Assembly: GCF_009176305.1 (NCBI RefSeq)
Contig: NZ_BLAJ01000015.1
Location: 1-64,000 of the forward strand
Length of the DNA: 64,000 nt
Source of the DNA: Martinezella dioscoreae
GTDB lineage: Bacteria > Pseudomonadota > Alphaproteobacteria > Rhizobiales > Rhizobiaceae
Direction: 5' to 3'
Shown: positions 9,577 through 16,437 of the stretch, one piece after another
Position numbering within the stretch: the stretch's first letter is position 1
Layout: each line of letters opens with the position of its first letter
Position numbers and translations under genes: made by a program
The notes under the pieces: generated by a model
Told to the model about the DNA's origin: nothing
What the model saw: only the letters and a program-made list of their open reading frames with translations
The model's database searches: none

Positions 9577-9735
9577 AGCTTATCCAAAAATATAAGACTC
9601 TATAGAAATAGATAATATCTTTCAGACCTCAGATTTCGCAACCGCAGACTTCTCCAGCAGCATCAAAAAATTTTATTACATTAAAACAAATGGATAAAAG
9701 AAATATTCTCGCCGCCCGCGCTCATTTCCCCAAAC

Positions 9736-9751
9736 TGGCACGCCGCTTGAA
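9736..9751 (+). promoter_or_regulatory. sigma-54-type -24/-12 promoter of the rsr-yrl-rtcB operon
   Basis: The sequence TGGCACGCCGCTTGAA matches the sigma-54 consensus TGGCAC-N5-TTGCA except for A in place of C in the -12 element. The GG of the -24 box is at 9737-9738. The predicted start of transcription is near 9761-9764, about 25 nt before the rsr ATG. The site sits between divergent rtcR and rsr, as expected for RtcR control. A second TGGCAC at about 9759 lacks a -12 partner. Confidence 0.75.
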
Positions 9752-9786
9752 AGGTATCTGGCACGAACGAAACAAGAGGTGCCGTC

Positions 9787-11343
9787 ATGGTCAACAAGGC
9801 AATCTTCAAATCCTACCTGGGGAAGCTGCTCCCGGGCACGGACACGAACAATCACGCAGCTGCCCCCGCCTATCGGCTGACGCCCCGCGAAGCGCTGGCG
9901 CAATATGCCGTCACAGGTACGTTCAACAGCACCTTCTATGCGGAAGGTGCTGAGCAGCTGGAGATGGTGAAGGCGCTTGCTCTTGAAGTCGAGCCGGAAT
10001 TCCTCGCCAAGGTGGCTGTCTATGCGGCCGAAAAAGGTCACATGAAGGATATGCCGGTGACGTTGCTTGCAATGCTCTCCAGCCTTCAGAGCGATGCCTT
10101 TGCTCGTGCATTCCCGCGGGTGGTCAAGAGCAGCAAGATGCTGCGCGGCTTTGTGCAGGTCATGCGCTCCGGCGCTACGGGCCGCAAGTCGCTCGGCACG
10201 CGGCCGAAGAAGGCGGTGCAGGCATGGCTCGACCGGGCCAGCACGGAACAGGTTCTGCGTGCGATGGTCGGCAACGACCCTTCGCTCGCCGATGTCATCC
10301 GCATGGTGCATCCGAAGCCGGCGACGGAGGAACGCAAGGCGCTCTACGCCTGGGCAATCGGCAAGCCGCATGACCATGCGGCGCTGCCGGAACTCGTCAG
10401 GGCATTGGAGGCTTTCCGGCGGGACCAGACCGGCGCAGTTCCGGACGTGCCGTTCCAGATGCTGACTTCGCTGACGCTGACACGGAAGCATTGGGTCGAG
10501 ATCGCCCGCAAGGGCGGCTGGCAGATGCTGCGGCAGAACCTCAATACCTTTGCGCGCAACGGCGTGTTCGAGGTCAAGGGTTTTGCAGAAGCGCTGGCGG
10601 CGCGGCTTGCCGATCCGGATGAAGTCCGCAGGGCAAAGGTCTTCCCCTATCAGCTCATGATGGCGTGGAAGATGGTCGATGGCCAGGTTCCGGAGGTCGT
10701 GCGGGATGCGCTGCAGGATGCGATGGATATCGCCATCTCCAACGTTCCGCCGCTGACGGGCGATGTGGTGCTCTGCCCCGACGTGTCCGGCTCCATGGGT
10801 TCGCCCGTGACCGGCTACCGGAAGGGCGCGACCTCCTCGGTCCGCTGCATCGATGTCGCAGGTCTGATGACCGCGGCGTTCCTGCAGCGCAACCCGAAAG
10901 CAAGGGTGCTGCCGTTCGAAAACGACGTGGTGCATGTCAGCCTCAACAAGCGGGATTCGGTCATGACCAATGCCGAAAAGCTCGCGAAGATCGGCGGCGG
11001 CGGAACCAACTGCTCCGCGCCTCTGCGCAAACTGGCAAACGAGAAGGCCAAGGTCGATCTCGTCGTGTTCATCTCGGACAACGAATCCTGGGTGCATGCA
11101 CGTGGGAACGGTCAGCCGACCGCCGTGATGACGGAATGGGCAAGGATCAAGCGACACAACCCGGCTGCAAAGCTGGTTTGCCTCGACATCCAGCCCCATG
11201 CCACGACACAGGCGCCGACCCGCGTCGACGTACTCAACATCGGCGGCTTCTCCGATGCCGTCTATGGCGTGATCGCGGCTTTCGCGGCCAACGGTCAGGG
11301 TGCGGACGGCTGGGTGAACGCCATCGAGGCGATCGAGCTCTGA
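9787..11343 (+). CDS. rsr: Rsr, bacterial Ro60 orthologue (TROVE + vWA domains)
   Basis: The 518-aa protein has a TROVE domain of HEAT-like repeats over about the first 300 residues (LTPREALAQYAVTGTF, VAVYAAEKGHMKDMP). A von Willebrand A domain follows, whose metal site DVSGSMGS lies near residue 332. Ro proteins are RNA-binding rings that hold Y RNAs and misfolded or damaged RNAs; in bacteria Rsr-Y RNA complexes tether exonucleases or act in stress recovery. The ATG at 9787 is preceded by AAGAGGTG. It is the first gene of an operon with three Y-RNA-like genes and rtcB downstream, under probable RtcR/sigma-54 control. Confidence 0.95.
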   Translation: MVNKAIFKSYLGKLLPGTDTNNHAAAPAYRLTPREALAQYAVTGTFNSTFYAEGAEQLEMVKALALEVEPEFLAKVAVYAAEKGHMKDMPVTLLAMLSSLQSDAFARAFPRVVKSSKMLRGFVQVMRSGATGRKSLGTRPKKAVQAWLDRASTEQVLRAMVGNDPSLADVIRMVHPKPATEERKALYAWAIGKPHDHAALPELVRALEAFRRDQTGAVPDVPFQMLTSLTLTRKHWVEIARKGGWQMLRQNLNTFARNGVFEVKGFAEALAARLADPDEVRRAKVFPYQLMMAWKMVDGQVPEVVRDALQDAMDIAISNVPPLTGDVVLCPDVSGSMGSPVTGYRKGATSSVRCIDVAGLMTAAFLQRNPKARVLPFENDVVHVSLNKRDSVMTNAEKLAKIGGGGTNCSAPLRKLANEKAKVDLVVFISDNESWVHARGNGQPTAVMTEWARIKRHNPAAKLVCLDIQPHATTQAPTRVDVLNIGGFSDAVYGVIAAFAANGQGADGWVNAIEAIEL

Positions 11344-11364
11344 CGAGCTCGTCAAAAGCAATAG

Positions 11365-11388
11365 CTTCGCGTCGCGAATGGCGCGAAG
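11365..11388 (+). other. small hairpin between rsr and the first Y-like RNA
   Basis: CTTCGCG at 11365-11371 pairs perfectly with CGCGAAG at 11382-11388 around a 10-nt loop TCGCGAATGG. The loop resembles the Ro-binding sequence seen in the following RNAs. It lacks a U-tract and may be a processing or attenuation element. Confidence 0.4.
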
Positions 11389-11389
11389 G

Positions 11390-11525
11390 CCGTGACGAAT
11401 GCCGGATGAAACTACAGATCGTTACTCTCCAGGTCGCGGGTTCGAATCCCGTCGGGTCCTCCACATTCTATGGACTCGTAGCTCAGCGGTAGAGCAGGAC
11501 GTTTCACCACACCTCGTCGTCACGG
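11390..11525 (+). ncRNA. Y-RNA-like gene 1 with permuted tRNA-like core
   Basis: The ends form a perfect 9-bp stem (CCGTGACGA 11390-11398 with TCGTCACGG 11517-11525). The 5' strand includes GACGAATG, which fits the bacterial Ro-binding consensus GNCGAAN(0-1)G. A second stem TGAAAC (11407-11412)/GTTTCA (11501-11506) leads to a tRNA-like core in permuted order. First comes a T-arm (GCGGG-TTCGAAT-CCCGT), then an acceptor-like hairpin GGGTCC (11454-11459)/GGACTC (11472-11477) closed by a 12-nt loop, then a D-arm (GCTC-AGCGGTA-GAGC). This fits the known YrlA family, whose effector-binding module mimics tRNA. It lies between rsr and rtcB. Confidence 0.85.
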
Positions 11526-11539
11526 ACGAATGGAAATGA

Positions 11540-11648
11540 CATGGCGAATGCAAAAGGGAACTACATGGCCGCGGCAGGTTCGAACCCTGCAAGGGGATCG
11601 CGCATCCTCACTGGAAGCGGGAAGTTTCCTTGTCCACTAGTCGCCATG
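11540..11648 (+). ncRNA. Y-RNA-like gene 2 with permuted tRNA-like core
   Basis: The outer stem is CATGGCGA (11540-11547) with TCGCCATG (11641-11648), and the 5' strand contains the Ro-type motif GGCGAATG. The inner stem is GGGAAC (11556-11561) with GTTTCC (11624-11629). The core holds a perfect T-arm (GCAGG-TTCGAAC-CCTGC) and an acceptor-like hairpin GGGGAT-CGCGC-ATCCTC. A degenerate D-region follows that keeps AGCGG but lacks a convincing D-stem. It starts about 15 nt after copy 1, so the RNAs are probably released by processing from one transcript. Confidence 0.75.
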
Positions 11649-11653
11649 ACCGA

Positions 11654-11786
11654 ATGCAGCGGCGAATGCCGGGCGGAACTACAGCCACCAAAGTTGGATG
11701 GTCTGGCAGGTTCGACTCCTCCTGGGCATACGCTCTCTGGCACGAGCGGGGCCATCCGGTTTCGTCCACCCTCGTCGCCGCTGCAT
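11654..11786 (+). ncRNA. Y-RNA-like gene 3 with permuted tRNA-like core
   Basis: This copy has the longest end stem, 12 bp perfect (ATGCAGCGGCGA 11654-11665 with TCGCCGCTGCAT 11775-11786), and the Ro-type motif GGCGAATG. The inner stem is CGGAAC (11674-11679) with GTTTCG (11759-11764). The T-arm loop TTCGACT is kept, but the T-stem has one mismatch (GCAGG/CCTCC). The acceptor-like hairpin is short (GGGC-ATAC-GCTC) and the D-like arm is GGC-ACGAGCGGG-GCC. The rtcB start follows about 80 nt later. Confidence 0.75.
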
Positions 11787-11863
11787 CGATCGCATACAGA
11801 TCCTCGCTCTGCGGGGGCAAAGAAACACAATTGAACAGAAGGACTGCAGACGCAGAAAAGACA

Positions 11864-13282
11864 ATGACAACGGTAATGAGCGGACAGGATTTGATCGATG
11901 CCGGCATGAGCCAGGGGAAATGGTTCCGCCCAGCCCTCGACGCCGCCAATTCGGTTTTGAGCAACGGCGGCTCGATGGCGGATGCAATGGAAGCGGCAAA
12001 GGCTTTCCAGCCTGGGCCAACACTCGCCTTGCGGGCCGACAGCGATATCGAGATCTATTCCAACATCCGCGCCGAGAACGCTTTCGAGCAGGACAATGTC
12101 GAAAAGGTCCACGCGACGATGCGCGCATTGGTGCGCACGCCTGTCGTCCGGTCCGCGGCAATCATGCCCGACGCGTGCCCCGCAGGTCCGATCGGTACGA
12201 TACCGGTCGGCGGCGTGGTTGCTTCCGAAGCGATCCATCCAGGCATGCATTCGGCTGATATCTGCTGCTCGATGGCGATATCGATCTTTCCAGGCGTCGA
12301 TCCGAAGTCGTTGCTGGACGCCGTGCATGCCGTGACGCATTTCGGTCCGGGCGGACGTCCGCGCGGCGCGCAGTTCAGGCCTTCCGAGGCGACCCTATCG
12401 GCTTTCGAGCAGAACCCATATTTGCGCGATGGAGCGCTGAGCGCCGGCATCGAGCACTTCGCGACCCAGGGCGACGGCAACCATTTCGCCTATGTCGGAG
12501 CCATGAAGTCGACCGGCGAAACGGCGCTCGTCACCCATCATGGATCGCGAGCTCCCGGTGCACGGCTCTACGACAAGGGCATGAAGGTCGCCAACCGGTT
12601 TCGCGAACAGCTCTCGCCCGAGACCCATCGCGAGAATGCCTGGATCCCGGCGGAAACCGAGGAAGGCGACCTCTACTGGTCGGCCTTGCAGACCATCCGT
12701 CAGTGGACGAAGGAAAACCATTATGTCCTTCACGACATGGCGGCGGGAAAACTCTCGGCCAAGGTCGCCGATCGCTTCTGGAACGAGCATAACTTCGTTT
12801 TCCGAAAGTCGGACGGGCTGTTCTACCACGGCAAGGGTGCAACGCCGGCGTTTGACAATTGGGCACACGATGCGACCGATCTGACCATCATTCCGCTCAA
12901 CATGGCGGAACCGGTACTCATCGTTCGCGGAACGAATGCCGCTCATGGTCTCGGCTTCTCGCCGCATGGCGCGGGCCGCAACTTCTCGCGCAGCGCGCAT
13001 ATGCGGCAGCTGTCGGCGGAGTACGGAGCAGATTCGCGTGGGCTCAGCTCGAACAACATCGCGGCAATCCTGGAAAAGGAGACAAGCGGCCTCGACGTGC
13101 GCTTCTTCTCGGGCTTCGCGGACGTGTCGGAGCTGCCGAGCGCCTACAAGAGCGCCGCCAACGTGCGGGCACAAATCGAACATTACGGCCTTGCCGAAGT
13201 GGTCGACGAAGTGATCCCGTTCGGGAGCATCATGGCGGGTGATTGGCAGAAGAATGCGCCTTGGCGGAAGAAACGCCAATAA
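11864..13282 (+). CDS. rtcB: RtcB, tRNA-splicing/RNA-repair ligase
   Basis: The 472-aa protein is RtcB, the GTP- and Mn-dependent ligase that joins 2',3'-cyclic phosphate (or 3'-phosphate) ends to 5'-OH ends. Family landmarks are HSADICCSMAI (metal-binding Cys), QGDGNHFAYVG, THHGSRAPG, and the block AAHGLGFSPHGAGRNFSR, which carries the His-rich guanylylation-site region. The start at ATG 11864 is preferred; the open frame extends upstream through the Y-RNA genes by chance. It is the last gene of the rtcR-controlled operon. No rtcA cyclase gene is present in the window. Confidence 0.95.
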   Translation: MTTVMSGQDLIDAGMSQGKWFRPALDAANSVLSNGGSMADAMEAAKAFQPGPTLALRADSDIEIYSNIRAENAFEQDNVEKVHATMRALVRTPVVRSAAIMPDACPAGPIGTIPVGGVVASEAIHPGMHSADICCSMAISIFPGVDPKSLLDAVHAVTHFGPGGRPRGAQFRPSEATLSAFEQNPYLRDGALSAGIEHFATQGDGNHFAYVGAMKSTGETALVTHHGSRAPGARLYDKGMKVANRFREQLSPETHRENAWIPAETEEGDLYWSALQTIRQWTKENHYVLHDMAAGKLSAKVADRFWNEHNFVFRKSDGLFYHGKGATPAFDNWAHDATDLTIIPLNMAEPVLIVRGTNAAHGLGFSPHGAGRNFSRSAHMRQLSAEYGADSRGLSSNNIAAILEKETSGLDVRFFSGFADVSELPSAYKSAANVRAQIEHYGLAEVVDEVIPFGSIMAGDWQKNAPWRKKRQ

Positions 13283-13286
13283 ACAT

Positions 13287-13315
13287 CGGGAAAGGCGGCG
13301 AGTTCGCCTTTCCCG
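13287..13315 (+). terminator. hairpin terminator after rtcB
   Basis: CGGGAAAGGCG (13287-13297) and CGCCTTTCCCG (13305-13315) form a perfect 11-bp stem with a 7-nt loop, starting 4 nt after the rtcB stop. No clear U-tract follows, so termination may be weak or aided by Rho. Confidence 0.7.
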
Positions 13316-13429
13316 CATACAGCACGATTACAATATCGCAGCGGGGCGGAGCTCGATCGAACGCAGGACGTCCAATGACGGCGAAGGGCAATGTTCCGCA
13401 ATTCGTCTGGCAACTATGAGAAAGTTCAC

Positions 13430-13834
13430 ATGACAACCGAATACGTGATCGACGGTTCTCAGATAACATCGCTGGAGTCGTTTTACGACGAGATCAGCCG
13501 AGTGCTGATCCCTGACGCTTACTGGGGAAGAAATCTTGATGCCTTTGACGACATTCTACGAGGTGGCTTTGGAACGCCTGATGAAGGTTTCACGATCAGA
13601 TGGTCTCGCTCGGATGGATCGAAGGAAAGACTGGGTTATCCCGAGACCGTGAGGCAACTCGAGCGCCGTCTGCAACGATGCCATCCCAGTAATCGAGACC
13701 ATATTCGCCAGGAACTTGGTGACGCCCGTGCCGGCATAGGCCCGACAGTGTTTGATTGGCTTCTCTGGATCATTCAAATCCATGGCCCTGGTGGTGAGGA
13801 GGAGGCCGACAATGTTCGGCTGGTGTTGGAATAG
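13430..13834 (+). CDS. barstar-family (barnase inhibitor-like) protein
   Basis: The 134-aa protein has the barstar core: a first strand and helix (YVIDGSQITSLESFYDEISR) and the characteristic Tyr-Trp-Gly-Arg-Asn-Leu-Asp-Ala sequence (AYWGRNLDAFDDILRGGF). A downstream strand and helix follow. Barstar-family proteins bind and block secreted ribonucleases and also occur as immunity proteins of polymorphic toxins. No barnase-like ribonuclease is visible next to it. The ATG at 13430 is preferred over 13391 because the domain begins right after it. Its 3' half overlaps the 3' extension of the DUF6429 frame on the other strand. Confidence 0.75.
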   Translation: MTTEYVIDGSQITSLESFYDEISRVLIPDAYWGRNLDAFDDILRGGFGTPDEGFTIRWSRSDGSKERLGYPETVRQLERRLQRCHPSNRDHIRQELGDARAGIGPTVFDWLLWIIQIHGPGGEEEADNVRLVLE

Positions 13835-14254
13835 TTGGATTGCGTGGGAAAGTGTCGCTCGGCATTTAATCACGGATTGGCATGACGCTGGAACCTTTGC
13901 GACTGACCCAGTCGCCTTCGGGCGGATAGTGTGAACCGGCGCGATGATTTGGGGAAAATCGGCGTCATAAGCTATTGATGTTTCAAAAATGGGCGGGTCA
14001 TTCGGCAACGCCGATTCACACATTATCGGCTGCCGCATAAACAGCTTGCGAAACAGTTCCTCGGATCGGCACAGACCCTCGTCCGTCAGCACCAACGACT
14101 TCGACTTGTTCACCGGATCTCCGATCAGGCCTTTCTGATGCAAGCGATCCGTGGTCGCCCAGTCAAAACCCTTCCAGGCGCAACGCTCGTTGTGAAGTGT
14201 CAGCCACAGCAGTGCCAGGACGGTATCGTCGATTTTGTCCTCATCGATCTCCAT
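13556..14254 (-). CDS. DUF6429 family protein with run-on C-terminus
   Basis: The first ~75 residues fit DUF6429, a short family common in rhizobia (MEIDEDKIDDTVLALLWLTL, DRLHQKGLIGDPVNKSKSLV, LTDEGL). Family members usually end shortly after this block, but here the frame runs on to 232 codons. The last ~90 codons are antisense to the barstar-like gene. The extra part shows no domain and probably reflects loss of the original stop. Function is unknown; the N-terminal half resembles a small winged-helix-like fold. Confidence 0.6.
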   Translation of the reverse strand: MEIDEDKIDDTVLALLWLTLHNERCAWKGFDWATTDRLHQKGLIGDPVNKSKSLVLTDEGLCRSEELFRKLFMRQPIMCESALPNDPPIFETSIAYDADFPQIIAPVHTIRPKATGSVAKVPASCQSVIKCRATLSHAIQLFQHQPNIVGLLLTTRAMDLNDPEKPIKHCRAYAGTGVTKFLANMVSITGMASLQTALELPHGLGITQSFLRSIRARPSDRETFIRRSKATS

Positions 14255-14572
14255 GAACCGACGTTACCACGCGAGCCCCATTGAGTCCTGCGGCCCACCT
14301 CGGATGCATACATGGGTGCTCAGCCGGCGAATGGATCAGCCGCAAATACAAATCGGGTCAAAACGATGCGAAACAGAACAACTAAGTGGCCGAGTGTCAT
14401 AATTAAACTTATCTGATTTTTAGCCGGCTAATTGCATGCGTTCCGCTTTCGAAGTCGATGATCAAACGATTTCAATGACTTGCCTTGGTGATCTTGTGGC
14501 CTGCATGGATGCTCTTAGCAGCCGCCCCTCACCGATCGGCGCCGTCTTTATCATCTCAGATATCCCCGCCGC

Positions 14573-14845
14573 CCGATCAAGGATGGATTCACGACCGACG
14601 ATCTCTACGATTTTCTGACAACCGAGCCGAACAATCTCGTCAAACCCATTCATGACAAGGCCATGCCGGTGCTGCTGCTGACGAGGGAAGAGACCGACGT
14701 CTGGATGAGGGCGCCGTGGGATGAGGCGAAGGATCTAGCCAGGCCGTTAGCCGATGAGGCGCTGACTGTCACATCGCGCGAACCCTATGGATCGACGATC
14801 GTAACCAAGGAAGGCGAACTGGTCGACCGGCCGGAATTGCCGTAG
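14573..14845 (+). pseudogene. SOS-response-associated peptidase (SRAP/YedK), C-terminal remnant
   Basis: In the frame ending at 14845 the translation reads YDFLTTEPNNLVKPIHDKAM, then PVLLLTREETDVWMRAPWDEA and further. This is the C-terminal third of a SRAP (YedK/HMCES) protein, including the conserved EPN and IHDKAMPVLL segments. The N-terminal part with the catalytic Cys is gone. No intact start is present apart from an internal ATG at 14663. SRAP proteins crosslink to abasic sites in single-stranded DNA; this copy is dead. Confidence 0.7.
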
Positions 14846-14855
14846 CGGGCAGCCA

Positions 14856-15077
14856 TCAATGCAGCGATGCCTGTTCCGACACGAGCAACTCATACACCAC
14901 TGCATCGGCGATCTCACCGAGCCTGCGCCAGCCGTAAAGCTCACGTTCGCTCACCCGCTCCTGGATCGCGGCCAGCATCCAGCCAGCCGCATCACCCGCC
15001 TTCCCACAACCGTTAAAGTGCCTGAGGCACGTCTCGATAGCAGGCCGAGCCGGGTTGGCCTGCCACGGAACTTTCAC
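14856..15077 (-). CDS. small hypothetical protein
   Basis: The 73-aa frame (MKVPWQANPARPAIETCLRH at the start, ending in LLVSEQASLH) has helical, codon-like composition and reads like small rhizobial proteins of unknown function. It is convergent with the SRAP remnant. I cannot assign a family with certainty, and it may not be expressed. Confidence 0.4.
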   Translation of the reverse strand: MKVPWQANPARPAIETCLRHFNGCGKAGDAAGWMLAAIQERVSERELYGWRRLGEIADAVVYELLVSEQASLH

Positions 15078-15390
15078 CCAGCGGCGGCGACTAGAGCCCG
15101 GCGCTTAAACGAGCAGTTGGCGAACTGCATCATCCATAGCTTCTAGAACAAAATCTATACGCATTTCGCGTAGAGCATGAGATTCCCCATCGAATTCATT
15201 AAAGCATCATCACAATAGCTAACTTTCCCCGCCCAAACGGGGTATCAGTTTGGCTGTCAAAATAGACTTCTGGAACACCAAGGTGCAAACACATTAATCG
15301 CTCTATTGACTAAAATCTCTTATTATCTCAGATTGCATCGATACGGATGCCTATTCTATTCGCAGTATACTATTACCTTGGGGGAATATA
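15078..15390. other. AT-rich upstream region of the exported-protein operon
   Basis: This stretch is clearly AT-richer than the flanking DNA and marks the left edge of the 15.4-20.9 kb low-GC segment. It holds a small CCCCG/CGGGG hairpin near 15227-15242 and a TATACT that could be a -10 box near 15365, but no convincing -35 was found. Confidence 0.35.
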
Positions 15391-16416
15391 ATGCGACTTA
15401 AGAGACGGGAATTCCTTTATAGAACCTGCGCGATCACCATTTTCTCAACGAATTTTACGCTAATCCCTGGTCGATCCAACGCGCAATATTCCTCGCAAAA
15501 AACCCTAGATCTTTCAATTAAATTGGACGATCTCGAAAGCAGAGCAGATTCTCTTGCCCTGCCGCCCGCCAAATCGCCGCTACCAGAGAATATTAGCCCG
15601 CGTTCTGAACTCGCCACCGACAATGCATATCTGAACGGAATGCCCAGGCTTCTACAGCTTATTGAAAGAGCCGAAGGGGATGCCCGAGCCGCTAGCTTGG
15701 CGGACAATGCTTCGGTGTATCTCAGTGATCTAACGCGTGATGAACATAGCTTTACTGCGCGCAATCCTAATCCGCAGCAGCCGCGAAAAATCCCGGCAAC
15801 TTCCTCGCCGCCTCAAAGCCTTCCGAAAAGTGTGCCCAGCGCATCCAAACCTAATGCCGCTGAATACCGGAGCCTCTATGATAGCTGTGAAGTCAAGGCT
15901 GAACGCGCGAGCAGCGTTGACTGGCATATAAGACAGCTTGGCATCGGAAGAACGCAGTATGAGCAGCTGTCGAGCATCACTGGCGTCCCATGGTTCTTTA
16001 TCGGCATTGTCCATGCACTGGAGGCGAGTTTCAACTTCAAAGCCCATCTCTACAATGGGGACGTTCCGCTTTCCCAAGTTACGCGACATGTCCCCAAAAA
16101 CAGGCCGAGGAATTGGGCGCCCCCGTATACGTGGCAAGCTAGCGCCAAGCACGCACTCGAGGATGAAGGCTTTGCCACGCAACACGGCTGGACGCTTGAA
16201 GATATGTTGTATCGGTTCGAGCTGTATAATGGTCTCGGTTATCGTAGAAAGGGAATCCGAATTCCCTCCCCGTATCTGTGGAGCTTCTCGAACCATTACC
16301 AAAAGGGAAAGTTTGTCGCCGACGGAACGTGGGATGCAAACGCGGTGTCACAGCAGTGCGGAGCGGCTGTAATGCTGAAATATCTCGAGAAGGGGAACCT
16401 TATAGCCAAGCTGTAA
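15391..16416 (+). CDS. exported lysozyme-like (phage-type muramidase fold) protein
   Basis: The 341-aa protein begins with a Tat-like signal (LKRREFLYRTCAITIF, then a hydrophobic stretch). A Pro/Ser-rich linker follows to about residue 160. The C-terminal ~180 residues resemble the lysozyme-like domain found in phage and gene-transfer-agent proteins: VPWFFIGIVHALEASFNF with a possible catalytic Glu in ALEAS, HLYNGDVPLSQVTRHVP, and APPYTWQASAKHAL. Family members are thought to cleave or bind peptidoglycan. It is the first gene of a three-gene operon with caspase-like and trypsin-like genes. The start ATG has GGGGGA upstream. Confidence 0.65.
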   Translation: MRLKRREFLYRTCAITIFSTNFTLIPGRSNAQYSSQKTLDLSIKLDDLESRADSLALPPAKSPLPENISPRSELATDNAYLNGMPRLLQLIERAEGDARAASLADNASVYLSDLTRDEHSFTARNPNPQQPRKIPATSSPPQSLPKSVPSASKPNAAEYRSLYDSCEVKAERASSVDWHIRQLGIGRTQYEQLSSITGVPWFFIGIVHALEASFNFKAHLYNGDVPLSQVTRHVPKNRPRNWAPPYTWQASAKHALEDEGFATQHGWTLEDMLYRFELYNGLGYRRKGIRIPSPYLWSFSNHYQKGKFVADGTWDANAVSQQCGAAVMLKYLEKGNLIAKL

Positions 16417-16437
16417 CTCATATGTGCCAGGTGCAGT

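Noticed and set aside
8791..9615. 274-codon plus-strand frame opposite rtcR
   Set aside because: It is antisense to the sigma-54 activator; its sequence shows no fold or motif.
9676..11361. 561-codon open frame on the minus strand opposite rsr
   Set aside because: It is antisense to a clear TROVE/vWA gene and has no domain pattern; it stays open because of high GC and codon bias.
10665..11492. 275-codon frame within rsr running into the Y-RNA region
   Set aside because: It is a frame-shifted shadow of rsr with Arg-rich, low-complexity translation.
11420..11500. canonical tRNA gene between rsr and rtcB
   Set aside because: T-arm precedes acceptor and D-arm and there is no anticodon arm; the order fits a permuted tRNA-like Y RNA, not a tRNA.
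12395..13318. 307-codon minus frame opposite rtcB
   Set aside because: It is antisense to RtcB and has no family resemblance.
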